This document shows, piece by piece, positions 13,849-22,163 of a DNA stretch of 64,000 bases. Source of the DNA: Prochloron sp965198675 (GTDB lineage: Bacteria; Cyanobacteriota; Cyanobacteriia; Cyanobacteriales; Prochloraceae); contig OZ240666.1 of NCBI GenBank assembly GCA_965198675.1, positions 2,480,001 to 2,544,000 on the forward strand, in the 5' to 3' direction. The notes under the pieces were generated by a model. That model saw nothing but the letters and a program-made list of their open reading frames with translations, was not told the origin of the DNA and did not search any database. The translations under genes and the position numbers were made by a program. Within the stretch, counting starts at the first letter, position 1; each line of letters opens with the position of its first letter.

Positions 13849-15036
13849 ATGAGGAACAAACAACCACCAACCAACAACCAAAAACCAATCTATCTAGATG
13901 GTAATGCAACAACACCCATGGATCCAAGGGTGCTAGAGGCCATGATACCTTACTTCACCCATCGCTTCGGTAACCCCTCTTCCATTACCCATGCTTACGG
14001 CTGGGAAGCAGAAGCAGCAGTCAAACAAGGGCGGCAAATTATAGCTGATGCCATCCATAGTTCCCCAGAGGAAATTGTCTTTACTAGTGGGGCTACGGAA
14101 GCTAACAATTTGGCTATTAAAGGGGTAGCAGAAGCTTATTACCAGAAGGGAAGGCATATCATTACCGTCCAAACCGAGCATCGGGCAGTTTTGGATCCCT
14201 GCAAGTACTTGCAAACCCTGGGTTTTGAGATTACATTCTTACCAGTGCAGTCAGATGGCTTGCTGGATTTAACCGAATTAGAGCAAGCAATACGTCCCGA
14301 TACCATTTTAGTATCCGTCATGACCGCCAACAATGAAATCGGGGTATTGCAGCCCATAGAGAAAATTGGGGAAATTTGTCGCCAACGGGAAATTTTGTTT
14401 CACACCGATGCTGCCCAGGCCATCGCCAAAATACCCCTAGACGTAGAGACCATGAAAGTGGATCTCATGTCCTTGACAGCCCACAAAATTTACGGTCCCA
14501 AAGGTATCGGCGCTCTCTACGTCCGCCGTCGCAACCCTAGAGTAAACCTGGCAGCACAAATTCAAGGGGGAGGACAAGAACGGGGCAAACGGGCCGGTAC
14601 CCTTTACACCCCCCAGATTGTGGGCTTTGCCAAAGCGGTAGCATTGGGATTGGCCGAACTAGAATCGGAAACAAGGCGTCTACTTGAGTTGCGGTCTCAA
14701 CTGCTCGCGGATATTACCCAGATTTCGGGAATTCATCTCAACGGTCATCCAAAAAAGCGTTTACCTGGTAATTTAAATGTTAGTATAGAAGGAGTGGATG
14801 GTTCTGCCTTGTTACTGGGTTTGCAATCAGTAGTAGCCTTATCTTCTGGTTCCGCCTGTTCCTCTGCCTCAACTGAACCATCTCACGTGCTCTTAGGTTT
14901 AGGACGCCCTGCTCCCCTCGCCTATGCTTCTCTGAGATTTGGGATCGGCAGATTTAATACGGTAGAGGAAATTCATAAGGTAGCCCAATTCGCGAGAGCC
15001 ACTATCCAAGCCCTCCGACAGAGCTATGCAGGGTAG
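13849..15036 (+). CDS. Cysteine desulfurase (NifS/IscS class)
   Basis: 395 aa PLP enzyme that takes sulfur from cysteine for Fe-S cluster and thio-cofactor synthesis. It begins the fold at YLDGNATTPMDPRV. The PLP lysine is Lys213 in TAHKIYGPKG and the catalytic Cys337 sits in SSGSACSSAS, the class I (IscS/NifS) signature. TANNEIGVLQP and HTDAAQA complete the motif set. The ATG is 12 bp after the preceding gene, but promoter sharing is uncertain. I leave the symbol blank because cyanobacteria carry several paralogues. Confidence 0.93.
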   Translation: MRNKQPPTNNQKPIYLDGNATTPMDPRVLEAMIPYFTHRFGNPSSITHAYGWEAEAAVKQGRQIIADAIHSSPEEIVFTSGATEANNLAIKGVAEAYYQKGRHIITVQTEHRAVLDPCKYLQTLGFEITFLPVQSDGLLDLTELEQAIRPDTILVSVMTANNEIGVLQPIEKIGEICRQREILFHTDAAQAIAKIPLDVETMKVDLMSLTAHKIYGPKGIGALYVRRRNPRVNLAAQIQGGGQERGKRAGTLYTPQIVGFAKAVALGLAELESETRRLLELRSQLLADITQISGIHLNGHPKKRLPGNLNVSIEGVDGSALLLGLQSVVALSSGSACSSASTEPSHVLLGLGRPAPLAYASLRFGIGRFNTVEEIHKVAQFARATIQALRQSYAG

Positions 15037-15131
15037 GCGTTCAATAGTAATAATCCCGAGCAGTCAAGTTATGGTATTGTTCATACTTTTTTATTAGTGA
15101 CTGTAACCTTTGTACTTAAATTAAGCATAAA

Positions 15132-15571
15132 CTACCGGCATAGTTCGTAACCACAAACTAGCCAAAGCTATATCTGATGTCGGCTGGGGCATGTTTGTCA
15201 ATTTCCTACAGTACAAGTATAGACCGTGAAGGTAAGGTGCTTGTAGAGATTGATAGATGGTTTCCTAGCTCTAAGCTCTGCTCAAGCTGTCACTATCAAG
15301 TACGATGCGCGTACATGTCAGGGCGTGGACTTGTCCTAGCTGCGGTACTCATCATGATCGAGATGGTAATGCTGCCATCAATATCAGAGCAGAAGGCATC
15401 AGAATGCTATCGGTCTTGGGAACCAGGACTGCTGCTGATGGAGGGGAAGTAAAACCAAAGCTTGGACGTAAGTCTAAGTTGCGGTGCGGTGCGTTTTCTG
15501 GAATCAGATTCCAGCTGGAAAGCGCACCAAGACCGCGGCATTCCCCCGTGAAGTCAGAAGCCCACGGGTAG
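15132..15571 (+). pseudogene. Degenerate TnpB (IS200/IS605-type) remnant
   Basis: Only the C-terminal half survives, spread over shifted frames. IVRNHKLAKAISDVGWGMFV starts near 15141. Then come EGKVLVEIDRWFPSSKLCSSCH and, after a frame change, RAWTCPSCGTHHDRDGNAAI followed by NIRAEGIRMLSVLGT. These are the RuvC-III region and zinc-finger (CSSC...CPSC) typical of TnpB, the RNA-guided nuclease of IS605-type elements. The N-terminal catalytic parts are missing, so it is inactive. It sits directly upstream of rne. Confidence 0.85.
15545..15568 (+). repeat. IS605-type right-end hairpin
   Basis: CCCGTG (15545-15550) and CACGGG (15563-15568) form a stem with a 12-nt loop, followed by TAGTTCAC. Such subterminal hairpins occur at the right ends of IS200/IS605 elements and overlap the 3' end of the TnpB guide RNA. 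The other TnpB relic here also ends in GTAGTTCA (22158-22165). Confidence 0.6.
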
Positions 15572-15635
15572 TTCACGAGCATGTTTCAGACCCAGGCAGT
15601 TGATCAAGAAGACCCATCTAGAATTTAATTGTTGA

Positions 15636-17606
15636 ATGGCAAAGCAAATTATAATCGCGGAGCAGCATAACGTTGCTGCTGTTTTCTGGGAAGATCAAAT
15701 CCAAGAACTAGTGGTTGCAACTGGCAACCAACAAATTTGCGATATTTATCTCGGCATTGTAGAAAATGTAATTCCGGGAATCGATGCAGCATTTGTAAAC
15801 ATTGGTGATAGTGAACCCAATGGTTTTATTCACGTCAACGACCTCGGACCGCTGCGCTTAAGACGAACTTCTGGAGCAATCACCGAACTACTAGCACCCA
15901 AGCAGAAGGTTTTGGTGCAGGTTATGAAAGAACCTACTGGGAACAAAGGCCCCCGACTGACGGGCAATATTACTTTACCAGGACGCTTTCTCGTCTTAAT
16001 GCCCTATGGCAGGGGGGTAAATTTATCCCGGCGCATCGAAGACAATAACGAACGCAGCCGTCTCAGGGCATTAGCAATTCTGATTAAACCCTCTGGTATG
16101 GGTTTGCTGGTGCGAACGGAAGCAGAAGGAAAAAGTGAAGAAGCCATTATGGAGGAGCTGGAATTCCTCCAAAAGCAATGGGAATTAGTTCAGCAACAGG
16201 CCAATACTACCAAAGCCCCAGCATTACTCAACCGGGACGATGATTTAATTGGGCGGATTCTCCGGGATATGTACACTGCCGATGTAAATCGGATTGTGGT
16301 GGATTCCAATGCTGGTCTCAAACGAGTTAAACAACAGTTGCTCAACTGGAGTGGTGGTCGTTCCCCAGAAGGAGTCTTAATCGACCATCACCGCGAGTAC
16401 CAGCCGATTTTAGATTACTTCCGGGTCAATGCTGCAATTCGCGAAGCCCTCAAACCCAGAGTAGAACTTCCCTCTGGCGGCTATATTATTATCGAGCCTA
16501 CAGAGGCTTTGACGGTCATCGATGTCAACTCCGGTTCCTTTATCCGTTCGGCAACTTCCCGAGAAACCGTTCTCTGGACCAATAACGAAGCCGCCACGGA
16601 AATTGCCCGTCAGTTGCGTCTGCGCAATATTGGCGGCGTGATTATTGTTGACTTTATCGATATGGACTCGCGACGGGACCAACTCAAACTGCTGGAACAC
16701 TTTAATCAAGTCTTAAAAGCAGATAAAGCGGGACCGCAAATTGCTCAACTTTCCGAACTCGGCTTAGTTGAATTGACTCGCAAACGTCAAGGAAAAAACA
16801 TCTACGAATTATTCGGTCAACCCTGTAGTACATGCGGTGGGTTGGGACATTTGCATCGCGTTCCCGGACAGGGAGAAAGTCTTACCCTGGAGACTACCCT
16901 ACCTATTCTTAACGGAAATGCGCCATCGGCGCAAGGCCGTGCGCCCGTACCAGAAAAAGACCCTACTGACAAAGTTGCACTATCCCAGACAGAGCACATA
17001 GAGAAGGCAGAGAAAGAGAGTTCCCTCCCACGAGACCTACTCAATCATCCCAGTTATGAAGAGCAGGGTAGCAACAATAATACCAATCGCCGTCGTCGTC
17101 GTCGTCGCTTGAGCGAAGTAATTACCAAAGACGTACAAGAGAATGGTATATCACCAGAGGTGGAACCCGTTCGAGATAGTAGCCTGGTGGTTTCAACCCC
17201 AGGTACGCCAATAAAAGAAGCTCCGCGAATCATCAAGGGAACAAGACGAGATGAAACCAATCTGGAAAGAATTTGCGTCGAAATGACCGATTTAGAGCAA
17301 GATGTTTATGCTTTGATGGGAGTTTCCCCCCTGATTATGATAGGTAGTTCCTTGAAAGATACCAAATCAGCGATCGTTTCCGTTAAACGTCCCGGAGAAC
17401 CAGATCCAGAACCAAAAAAGCAAAAACCATTTTCTCGGAGGGAACAGTTAAAGTCCAATGAGCTTTCTTGGGAATCCGATTCAGAAGAAGAACAGTCCAG
17501 TGTGCCCGAAGGGGTAGCTGCGCGTCTCTTCGAGAGCGGGGGGCGCCCTTTAATCCGTCGCCGTCGTCGTCGCTCTTCTGCTAACTCCCGATCATTGGAA
17601 TTTTAG
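15636..17606 (+). CDS. rne: Ribonuclease E/G
   Basis: 656 aa endoribonuclease at the centre of cyanobacterial mRNA decay. The N-terminal S1 domain (about residues 36-120) contains YLGIVENVIPGIDAAFVNIG. Catalytic metal ligands lie in IDVNSGSF (Asp296) and VDFIDM (Asp339). The zinc-link pair is Cys397/Cys400 (CSTCGG). The variable C-terminal half includes an Arg run and ends RRRRRRSSANS, matching the nonapeptide reported to bind polynucleotide phosphorylase in cyanobacterial RNase E. A stretch near residues 620-635 (VPEGVAARLFESGGRP) looks repeat-derived. Only 64 bp separate it from a TnpB relic, so its regulatory leader may be altered. No rnhB follows. Confidence 0.96.
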   Translation: MAKQIIIAEQHNVAAVFWEDQIQELVVATGNQQICDIYLGIVENVIPGIDAAFVNIGDSEPNGFIHVNDLGPLRLRRTSGAITELLAPKQKVLVQVMKEPTGNKGPRLTGNITLPGRFLVLMPYGRGVNLSRRIEDNNERSRLRALAILIKPSGMGLLVRTEAEGKSEEAIMEELEFLQKQWELVQQQANTTKAPALLNRDDDLIGRILRDMYTADVNRIVVDSNAGLKRVKQQLLNWSGGRSPEGVLIDHHREYQPILDYFRVNAAIREALKPRVELPSGGYIIIEPTEALTVIDVNSGSFIRSATSRETVLWTNNEAATEIARQLRLRNIGGVIIVDFIDMDSRRDQLKLLEHFNQVLKADKAGPQIAQLSELGLVELTRKRQGKNIYELFGQPCSTCGGLGHLHRVPGQGESLTLETTLPILNGNAPSAQGRAPVPEKDPTDKVALSQTEHIEKAEKESSLPRDLLNHPSYEEQGSNNNTNRRRRRRRLSEVITKDVQENGISPEVEPVRDSSLVVSTPGTPIKEAPRIIKGTRRDETNLERICVEMTDLEQDVYALMGVSPLIMIGSSLKDTKSAIVSVKRPGEPDPEPKKQKPFSRREQLKSNELSWESDSEEEQSSVPEGVAARLFESGGRPLIRRRRRRSSANSRSLEF

Positions 17607-17670
17607 TTGGTGCTTGTAGGTGATAGGGTGATAGGTTATTTATCCTTATCTCCTATTCACCTAACAGTTA

Positions 17671-18279
17671 TTAGTGACCCCCTACACTATTATTTGAGGG
17701 AAGCTCCTGGACCCCGCTAGCCCATTCGCGGTAATCTTGCAAGAGTTGGCTGAGTAACCTCTGTTTAATTCTCAATAAAACGCTCTTGAGGAGTCCATTG
17801 CCAGTAAATTCTAACAGTGGTTTAGGGGTGAGCCACAGAGGAGCGGGTAACTCCACTGTCACTGCCAAATCTGCTTTACCCTCAAGATAGGTTTGTCCAT
17901 TGAGCAGTCGAGGACATAATTTTCCTTGAAGATTGAGGGAAAATCGCTGGTTGATATATTCCAGTCCTTTAATTTCACAGGATTGAGAGCTTAAATATAT
18001 AGTCCCATTGCCATTGCCATCTCCCCAGACTTTGAGGATAACAGTTGGTTGAAAGTAATAGATTTTCATAAAGTTCAAAGGGCGCATTTTCAGCCGAAAT
18101 AGTTCCACGTAATTTGTACGGAGTACAATCGACAGCTGTTCCATTAATTTTGGATCGGCGATTGCCTTTACTAATCTTTGGGGCTGACGCAGATAATGTT
18201 GAATCTCCACTGTTCCGGACTCCACCGGGATAGCTACAGATTCTGAGGCAGTAAAGCGGATATCCATAAATAGGCACAT
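17671..18279 (-). CDS. DUF1997 domain protein
   Basis: 202 aa from the ATG at 18279; a second ATG at codon 5 (MDIRFTAS) is equally possible and neither has a ribosome site. The family pattern is seen in FRLKMRPLNFM, KVWGDGNG, EIKGLEYINQRFSLNLQG, ELPAPLWLTPKPLLEFTGNG and QLLQDYREWASG. Function is unknown. The protein is conserved in cyanobacteria and plastids and, from memory, usually lies between rnhB and pheA. Residues around IVLRTNYVEL are encoded by a dispersed 30-bp repeat (18103-18133) also found in Fd-GOGAT, which may be an in-frame insertion. Confidence 0.85.
   Translation of the reverse strand: MCLFMDIRFTASESVAIPVESGTVEIQHYLRQPQRLVKAIADPKLMEQLSIVLRTNYVELFRLKMRPLNFMKIYYFQPTVILKVWGDGNGNGTIYLSSQSCEIKGLEYINQRFSLNLQGKLCPRLLNGQTYLEGKADLAVTVELPAPLWLTPKPLLEFTGNGLLKSVLLRIKQRLLSQLLQDYREWASGVQELPSNNSVGGH
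18103..18133 (-). repeat. TTGTACTCCGTACAA repeat, copy inside DUF1997
   Basis: On the coding (minus) strand the copy reads GTCGATTGTACTCCG then TACAAATTACGTGGAA. The core TTGTAC-TCC-GTACAA is an inverted repeat. It encodes VLRTNY within the protein. Other copies are at 28275-28300, 33736-33765 and 37245-37275. Confidence 0.85.
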
Positions 18280-18303
18280 TAAGAAAAAGTATTAGCAGTT
18301 ATG

Positions 18304-18408
18304 CAGTGACCACGTACCATGGTACCAGTCAACCCCGCACCAGACGCCTGCCTGACTGCCCCGGTTGGCCTGAGCAGGACTGGTAACTGTCATGGTACGA
18401 GGTCACTG
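18304..18408. repeat. MITE-like element with 18-bp inverted ends
   Basis: 105 bp. The ends CAGTGACCACGTACCATG (18304-18321) and CATGGTACGAGGTCACTG (18391-18408) are inverted repeats differing at one base. The interior has GACGCCTGCCTGA. A related copy with an insertion is at 26757-26887, and both share the upstream string TTAGCAGTTATG. Fragments lie at 27412-27443 and 34782-34803. It encodes no protein. It supplies most of the spurious 5' extension of the pheA frame. Confidence 0.85.
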
Positions 18409-18498
18409 TTTGAGATCTCGATTCTACGTGACATTTCTTCACAAAATGCATTAAAATATGACTCATTTACCTTGATTTTGCACTTTAATAACATTTTT

Positions 18499-19353
18499 AT
18501 GGTAAAATCCATCTCATACTTAGGTCCATCGGGTACTTACACCGAAGCAGCAGCTTTAGCTTATGTAAATTGGTTAGCAGAAGAAACGGGTCAAAAATCC
18601 CTGCTGTGTCCCTATCTCACCATTTCCCTAGGTATGCGCTCCGTGGTTCAGGGAGAGGCAGAACTAGCAGTAGTACCGGTAGAAAATTCGATTCAAGGCA
18701 GTGTAACGATTACCCTAGACACCCTGTGGCAATTAGATGACCTGCAAATTCAACAAGAGTTAGTTTTACCCGTATCCCATCAGCTTCTATCCCGAGGGTC
18801 ATCTTTAGAGGAATTGAAAACAGTTTATTCTCACCCCCAAGCTCTTGCTCAGTGTCAGCAATGGTTAGAGCAATTTTTACCTGCATGTACAATCATTCCT
18901 ACCAATTCCACCACAGAAGCTTTAGGATATCTGGAAAAAGACCCAACCGCAGCAGCGATCGCTGGAACGAGAGCATCTGAATTATACAATCTACCAATTC
19001 TCGCGGCTTCAATAAACGATTATCCGGACAACTGCACTCGGTTTTGGGTATTGGGTTTAAAACCGACCACTGTGGGGAGTCATATTTCCCTAGCTTTTAG
19101 CGTCGCGGACGTTCCCGGAACCCTAGTTAAACCACTGCAAATCTTAGCGAGGCACGGAATTAACCTCAGTCGGATTGAGTCCCGTCCCACCAAGCGCTCC
19201 CTCGGGGAGTATATTTTCTTTATTGACATATTCGCCAACTCAAGAGAACCATCATATCAAGCAGCTTTAGCAGCACTCTCCCCTGACGTAGAAGTGCTAA
19301 AAATCTTTGGTAATTATAACGTGATGCCCATTAATTCTTCAAAGCATCCTTGA
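18499..19353 (+). CDS. pheA: Prephenate dehydratase
   Basis: Converts prephenate to phenylpyruvate in phenylalanine synthesis. It is 284 aa from the ATG at 18499 (MVKSISYLGPSGTYTEAAAL). The frame is open back to 18319, but that part is repeat sequence. The catalytic domain carries VVPVENSIQGSVTITLD and the NCTRFWVLG motif with the key Thr-Arg-Phe. A C-terminal ACT domain (SLAFSVADVPGTLVKPL) includes LSRIESRPTKRSLGEY, the phenylalanine-binding ESRP feature, so feedback inhibition is likely. Its last 23 bp overlap the convergent LON-domain gene. Confidence 0.95.
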   Translation: MVKSISYLGPSGTYTEAAALAYVNWLAEETGQKSLLCPYLTISLGMRSVVQGEAELAVVPVENSIQGSVTITLDTLWQLDDLQIQQELVLPVSHQLLSRGSSLEELKTVYSHPQALAQCQQWLEQFLPACTIIPTNSTTEALGYLEKDPTAAAIAGTRASELYNLPILAASINDYPDNCTRFWVLGLKPTTVGSHISLAFSVADVPGTLVKPLQILARHGINLSRIESRPTKRSLGEYIFFIDIFANSREPSYQAALAALSPDVEVLKIFGNYNVMPINSSKHP

Positions 19354-19972
19354 GAGCAGTACGAGCTGCGAGGTGATTGCTCGTGATGCTGAGAATTTTT
19401 TCTTCTCGAAGAAGGCGAGAAGCAGTATCATCCATCTCCAAAAGTGCCTGCTGTTCTAATGGTACCCCATAAAGATTGCTCCCTATCCAGTAAGACAATT
19501 CTCTCGGTAAGTCTGGCAGATCCTCTGGTAGCTCAATTTTCTGATCAGTCAACTTAGCAGACAGATGCACTACATCCCGGAGTAACTTTTCTACCTTTAC
19601 TCCCATGGGTTTTAAGTCCTGATTGGGAGGTCGATCTTCAATCCATTCCACCAAACCCATCCGATAAGGTTTTTCTCGGACATATTCCAAAACCCGGAAC
19701 CGCTGTTGTCCCACAGTCAACATCTTCATCCGGTCATCAGGTAACCTTTGATGGTGAACGATTTCGGCGCAGCAGCCAACGTTGGCAATTTTCCCTTGCG
19801 CCGGATCGATCATCAAGACGCCAAAACGGCGATCGCCCTCCAGAATGGTGTTCATCATGATTCTGTAGCGGAATTCAAAGATATGCAACGGTAAAGGACG
19901 ACTCGGAAATAAAACTACCTCAGGTAAGGGAAACAAGGGCAGTTCTCTGACAGCAATAGATGATGATACCAT
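19331..19972 (-). CDS. LON peptidase substrate-binding (N-terminal) domain protein
   Basis: 213 aa consisting only of the N-terminal substrate-recognition domain of Lon proteases, with no AAA+ or peptidase part. It begins with the standard RELPLFPLPEVVLFPSRPLPL and HIFEFRYRIMM, followed by FGVLMIDP, VGCCAEI and MLTVGQQRFRVLEY. Its job is unknown; adaptor or chaperone-like roles are guesses. The gene is convergent with pheA. From memory, in related cyanobacteria it is followed by rpsJ, whereas here 8.7 kb of accessory DNA intervenes. The N-terminal codons MVSSS have no strong ribosome site. Confidence 0.9.
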   Translation of the reverse strand: MVSSSIAVRELPLFPLPEVVLFPSRPLPLHIFEFRYRIMMNTILEGDRRFGVLMIDPAQGKIANVGCCAEIVHHQRLPDDRMKMLTVGQQRFRVLEYVREKPYRMGLVEWIEDRPPNQDLKPMGVKVEKLLRDVVHLSAKLTDQKIELPEDLPDLPRELSYWIGSNLYGVPLEQQALLEMDDTASRLLREEKILSITSNHLAARTALKDALKN

Positions 19973-20399
19973 TTGAATTAGAGCGCAGAACTAAGCTGTA
20001 CCCTTTTACTTTAACGTATTTTTGGTGGTGGGTGGTGGATTTATCATGGCGCACCACACGGACAAGGGAGCGCTCCTAGACAGAAATCATTGGATATGAA
20101 TATGACGTTAACTATGTTTAAACCAAATTTAAAATAAAGATGTGGGTATCTTCTAATAGATTATGTAATCTTGATTGATTCTAAAACTATCAATAGTATA
20201 TGGATTATCAGTAAGAATCCCTAATCTCTCACAGCCGGAAATAGAAATAGAGCCGATGCTATTTAGTTTTTTTAGGGAGGTTAATGCAATACATTCATCA
20301 TGGGCAAAACTATGAATTTATTCCTTTTTAAACTCTTGAAAACTTAGACCAGTTTCTGTCATTTTTAATTGGTTGTTTAAAAATGTAACATCTGAAAAT
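19973..20399. other. Intergenic region, start of the accessory insertion
   Basis: AT-rich, no coding frame or RNA gene that I can support. It marks the left boundary of the block of pseudogenes that separates the LON-domain gene from rpsJ. An isolated TTAGGGAGGTTAATG string near 20270 resembles a ribosome site but leads to no frame of length. Confidence 0.4.
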
Positions 20400-21074
20400 T
20401 TACTGACAGTTTGCTGTTGGAACCTCTTCTACTTCATCAGTGGACCTTATTTGTAAGAAATAGTTGTTCACCAAGTCCGTATAAGTCTTGAGATCGTCTT
20501 GCCAGTTGCCGAGATAGCCAATTAATTCTTCTAAGCGATCTGTTCCCTCTTGTTTGAGCACATGTTCGATCGTCCCAGTCAATTCCCCCTGTTTTCGTTG
20601 GCGCAACACCGCTTCACTCGCACTTAAACTTAGTTTGCCTTGGGGCAAGTTGTAGACAAATTCAAAGGAAGGCTCTACAGGAACACCATTAAATTCCTGC
20701 CAGGAACCTTGGGCCAATAGGGTGTGGTTCAGATATTGGGGCTTCTTTGCCTTCAGGAAAGGGCACATACGCATTGAAACCAAAGGCACGGTAGTTAACT
20801 TTAGGTAAGGCGGTGGCTAGTTTCCGGGCAATTTGAGCAGCCATGAGGTCAACCCACGGATGACCTTGAATGGCTTGGGCTACCACCATGCGGTTAGGTT
20901 GGACTGTCACGGTAACGTTGCTGTTATAGATCATTTGGGCCACATTTTCGTTATACACAGGTTGGTGAACAAATTACCAGTCATCGGGGATAATGCCGCT
21001 GTATTTGAGGAAATCGGCGTTGACAACACTGGGGGTCTGATAACGATTTCTTGAATGGTGACTGTGTGGGTCAT
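20400..21074 (-). pseudogene. Broken gene of unknown family
   Basis: An ATG at 21074 with AGGAGA upstream begins MTHTVTIQEIVIRPP. A frameshift then leads into NADFLKYSGIIPDDW, an in-frame TAA, and FVHQPVYNENVAQMIYNSNV. A second frameshift near 20745 leads to QYLNHTLLAQGSWQEFNGVP and the C-terminus at 20400. Reconstructed, the protein would be about 225 aa. I do not recognise it. At least three lesions mean it is dead. It lies on the same strand as the DUF4347 gene. Confidence 0.8.
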
Positions 21075-21191
21075 GATACAGATCTCCTGAATTTTAATTG
21101 AAAGCTTTTAGGTGGCGATAGGGGTGGATTAGGAGCAATTTCTTAGGATTGCCCCTAGGGTGATTGTCATCACCTAAGCAGAACTAATCTT

Positions 21192-21443
21192 TTAAGCAAA
21201 GCTAATCTTTCCGGTGTTATCGCCATGTCCTTGACGAAGGAAGTCTGCCTTGCCATCGCCATCAAAGTCTTCGATGAGTAGTTTGCTCAGATCACCTTTA
21301 ATGTTCAAATCTTCTGAGAGTGTTTGTTGGTCAAAGGAGCCGTTAGCATTAGAGAGGAAAACATTAGCAGTATTACCGTTATCATTATCCCAATCACCTT
21401 TCTCCTGACGGAGGTTCTTTAACAGTGGTAGATTCGTTAACAA
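21192..21443 (-). pseudogene. FG-GAP/VCBS-type repeat fragment, probably the 3' end of the DUF4347 gene
   Basis: 83 codons including NTANVFLSNANGSFDQ and LLIEDFDGDGKADFLRQG, a calcium-binding D-x-D-x-D FG-GAP repeat found in large secreted cyanobacterial proteins. It has no start signal. The same-strand DUF4347 gene is cut short at 22164 by a TnpB relic, so this is best read as its severed C-terminus. Confidence 0.7.
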
Positions 21444-21486
21444 AACCTCACGTTCGTTCCAAAATCTTCCAAATTTAAGCCAAAAT

Positions 21487-21556
21487 AGTAGGATGCGTTA
21501 CGCTTATTCGGCTAACCTCCGCTGCTAGCAGCGAGGGGGCTAACGCATCGTACTAC
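21487..21556. repeat. GTAGGATGCGTTA inverted repeat
   Basis: GTAGGATGCGTTA (21488-21500) faces TAACGCATCGTAC (21541-21553) across a GC-rich spacer containing GCTGCTAGCAGC. Related pairs lie at 28123-28232. This is a small non-coding palindromic repeat at the left edge of the TnpB relic. Confidence 0.75.
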
Positions 21557-21616
21557 TCATTGTTAAAATGCCAATAATTGGGTACATTAGAAATATGGCG
21601 ATAACCAAGCCATTTT

Positions 21617-22162
21617 CCGGAACCGGATTCGAGCCGGTCTCAACAAAGAGCAATTGCTTTTACAGTGGTTGCATTGGGAGATACCCCCTCTACTAGTGTA
21701 AATAGTGCATTAGTGAGCGAATGTGAACATTTGTTAACTAAAATGTATCGGGGGGTTGGGGGGTGGGTTGCTCCCCTCCCAGGAGGGGATGGGGGTGGGT
21801 ATCGGTCTTTGTTAGATGTCGCAATTGGCATGACAAAAGATGCTATTAAGTACAAAGTACTCGAGGCAAAAGGTGTTTATTTAGAGGCACCGACACAAAA
21901 GTTAAAACCCACTCAACGATGTGCTAAATGTTGGGACACTACCAAGAAAACATTGAGTGACCGTGTTCATGTTTGCCAATATTGTGGACATCAAGAAGAT
22001 AGGGACATCAATGCAGCTCAAGTGATGTTAGCTTGGGCTAGGGGGCAGGAACTGTCCTCTCTAGATGGGTCGCGGCCTAGCTCTACCAATTGTGGAAACA
22101 TGAGGCAACTAGGGGCGTCTTCTGCGTCAGAAAACCTAGGTAGGCGTAGCGACTCGGCGTAG
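21617..22162 (+). pseudogene. TnpB remnant, cyanobacterial type
   Basis: The frame carries the C-terminal part of TnpB: SLLDVAIGMTKDAIKYKVLE, APTQKLKPTQRCAKC and HVCQYCGHQEDRDINAAQV. These are the RuvC-III acidic residue and the zinc finger. The tail WARGQELSSLDG...NCGNMRQLGA is typical of this group. The N-terminal half is missing. A G-rich palindromic repeat (MYRGVGGWVAPLPGGDGGG, about 21743-21800) interrupts it in frame. It ends in GTAGTTCA beside the cut end of the DUF4347 gene, so the element probably broke that gene. Confidence 0.85.
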
Positions 22163-22163
22163 T

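Noticed and set aside
18319..18498. 60-codon N-terminal extension of PheA
   Set aside because: It is translated MITE-like repeat and leader; the enzyme starts naturally at MVKSISYLGPSGTYTEA (18499).
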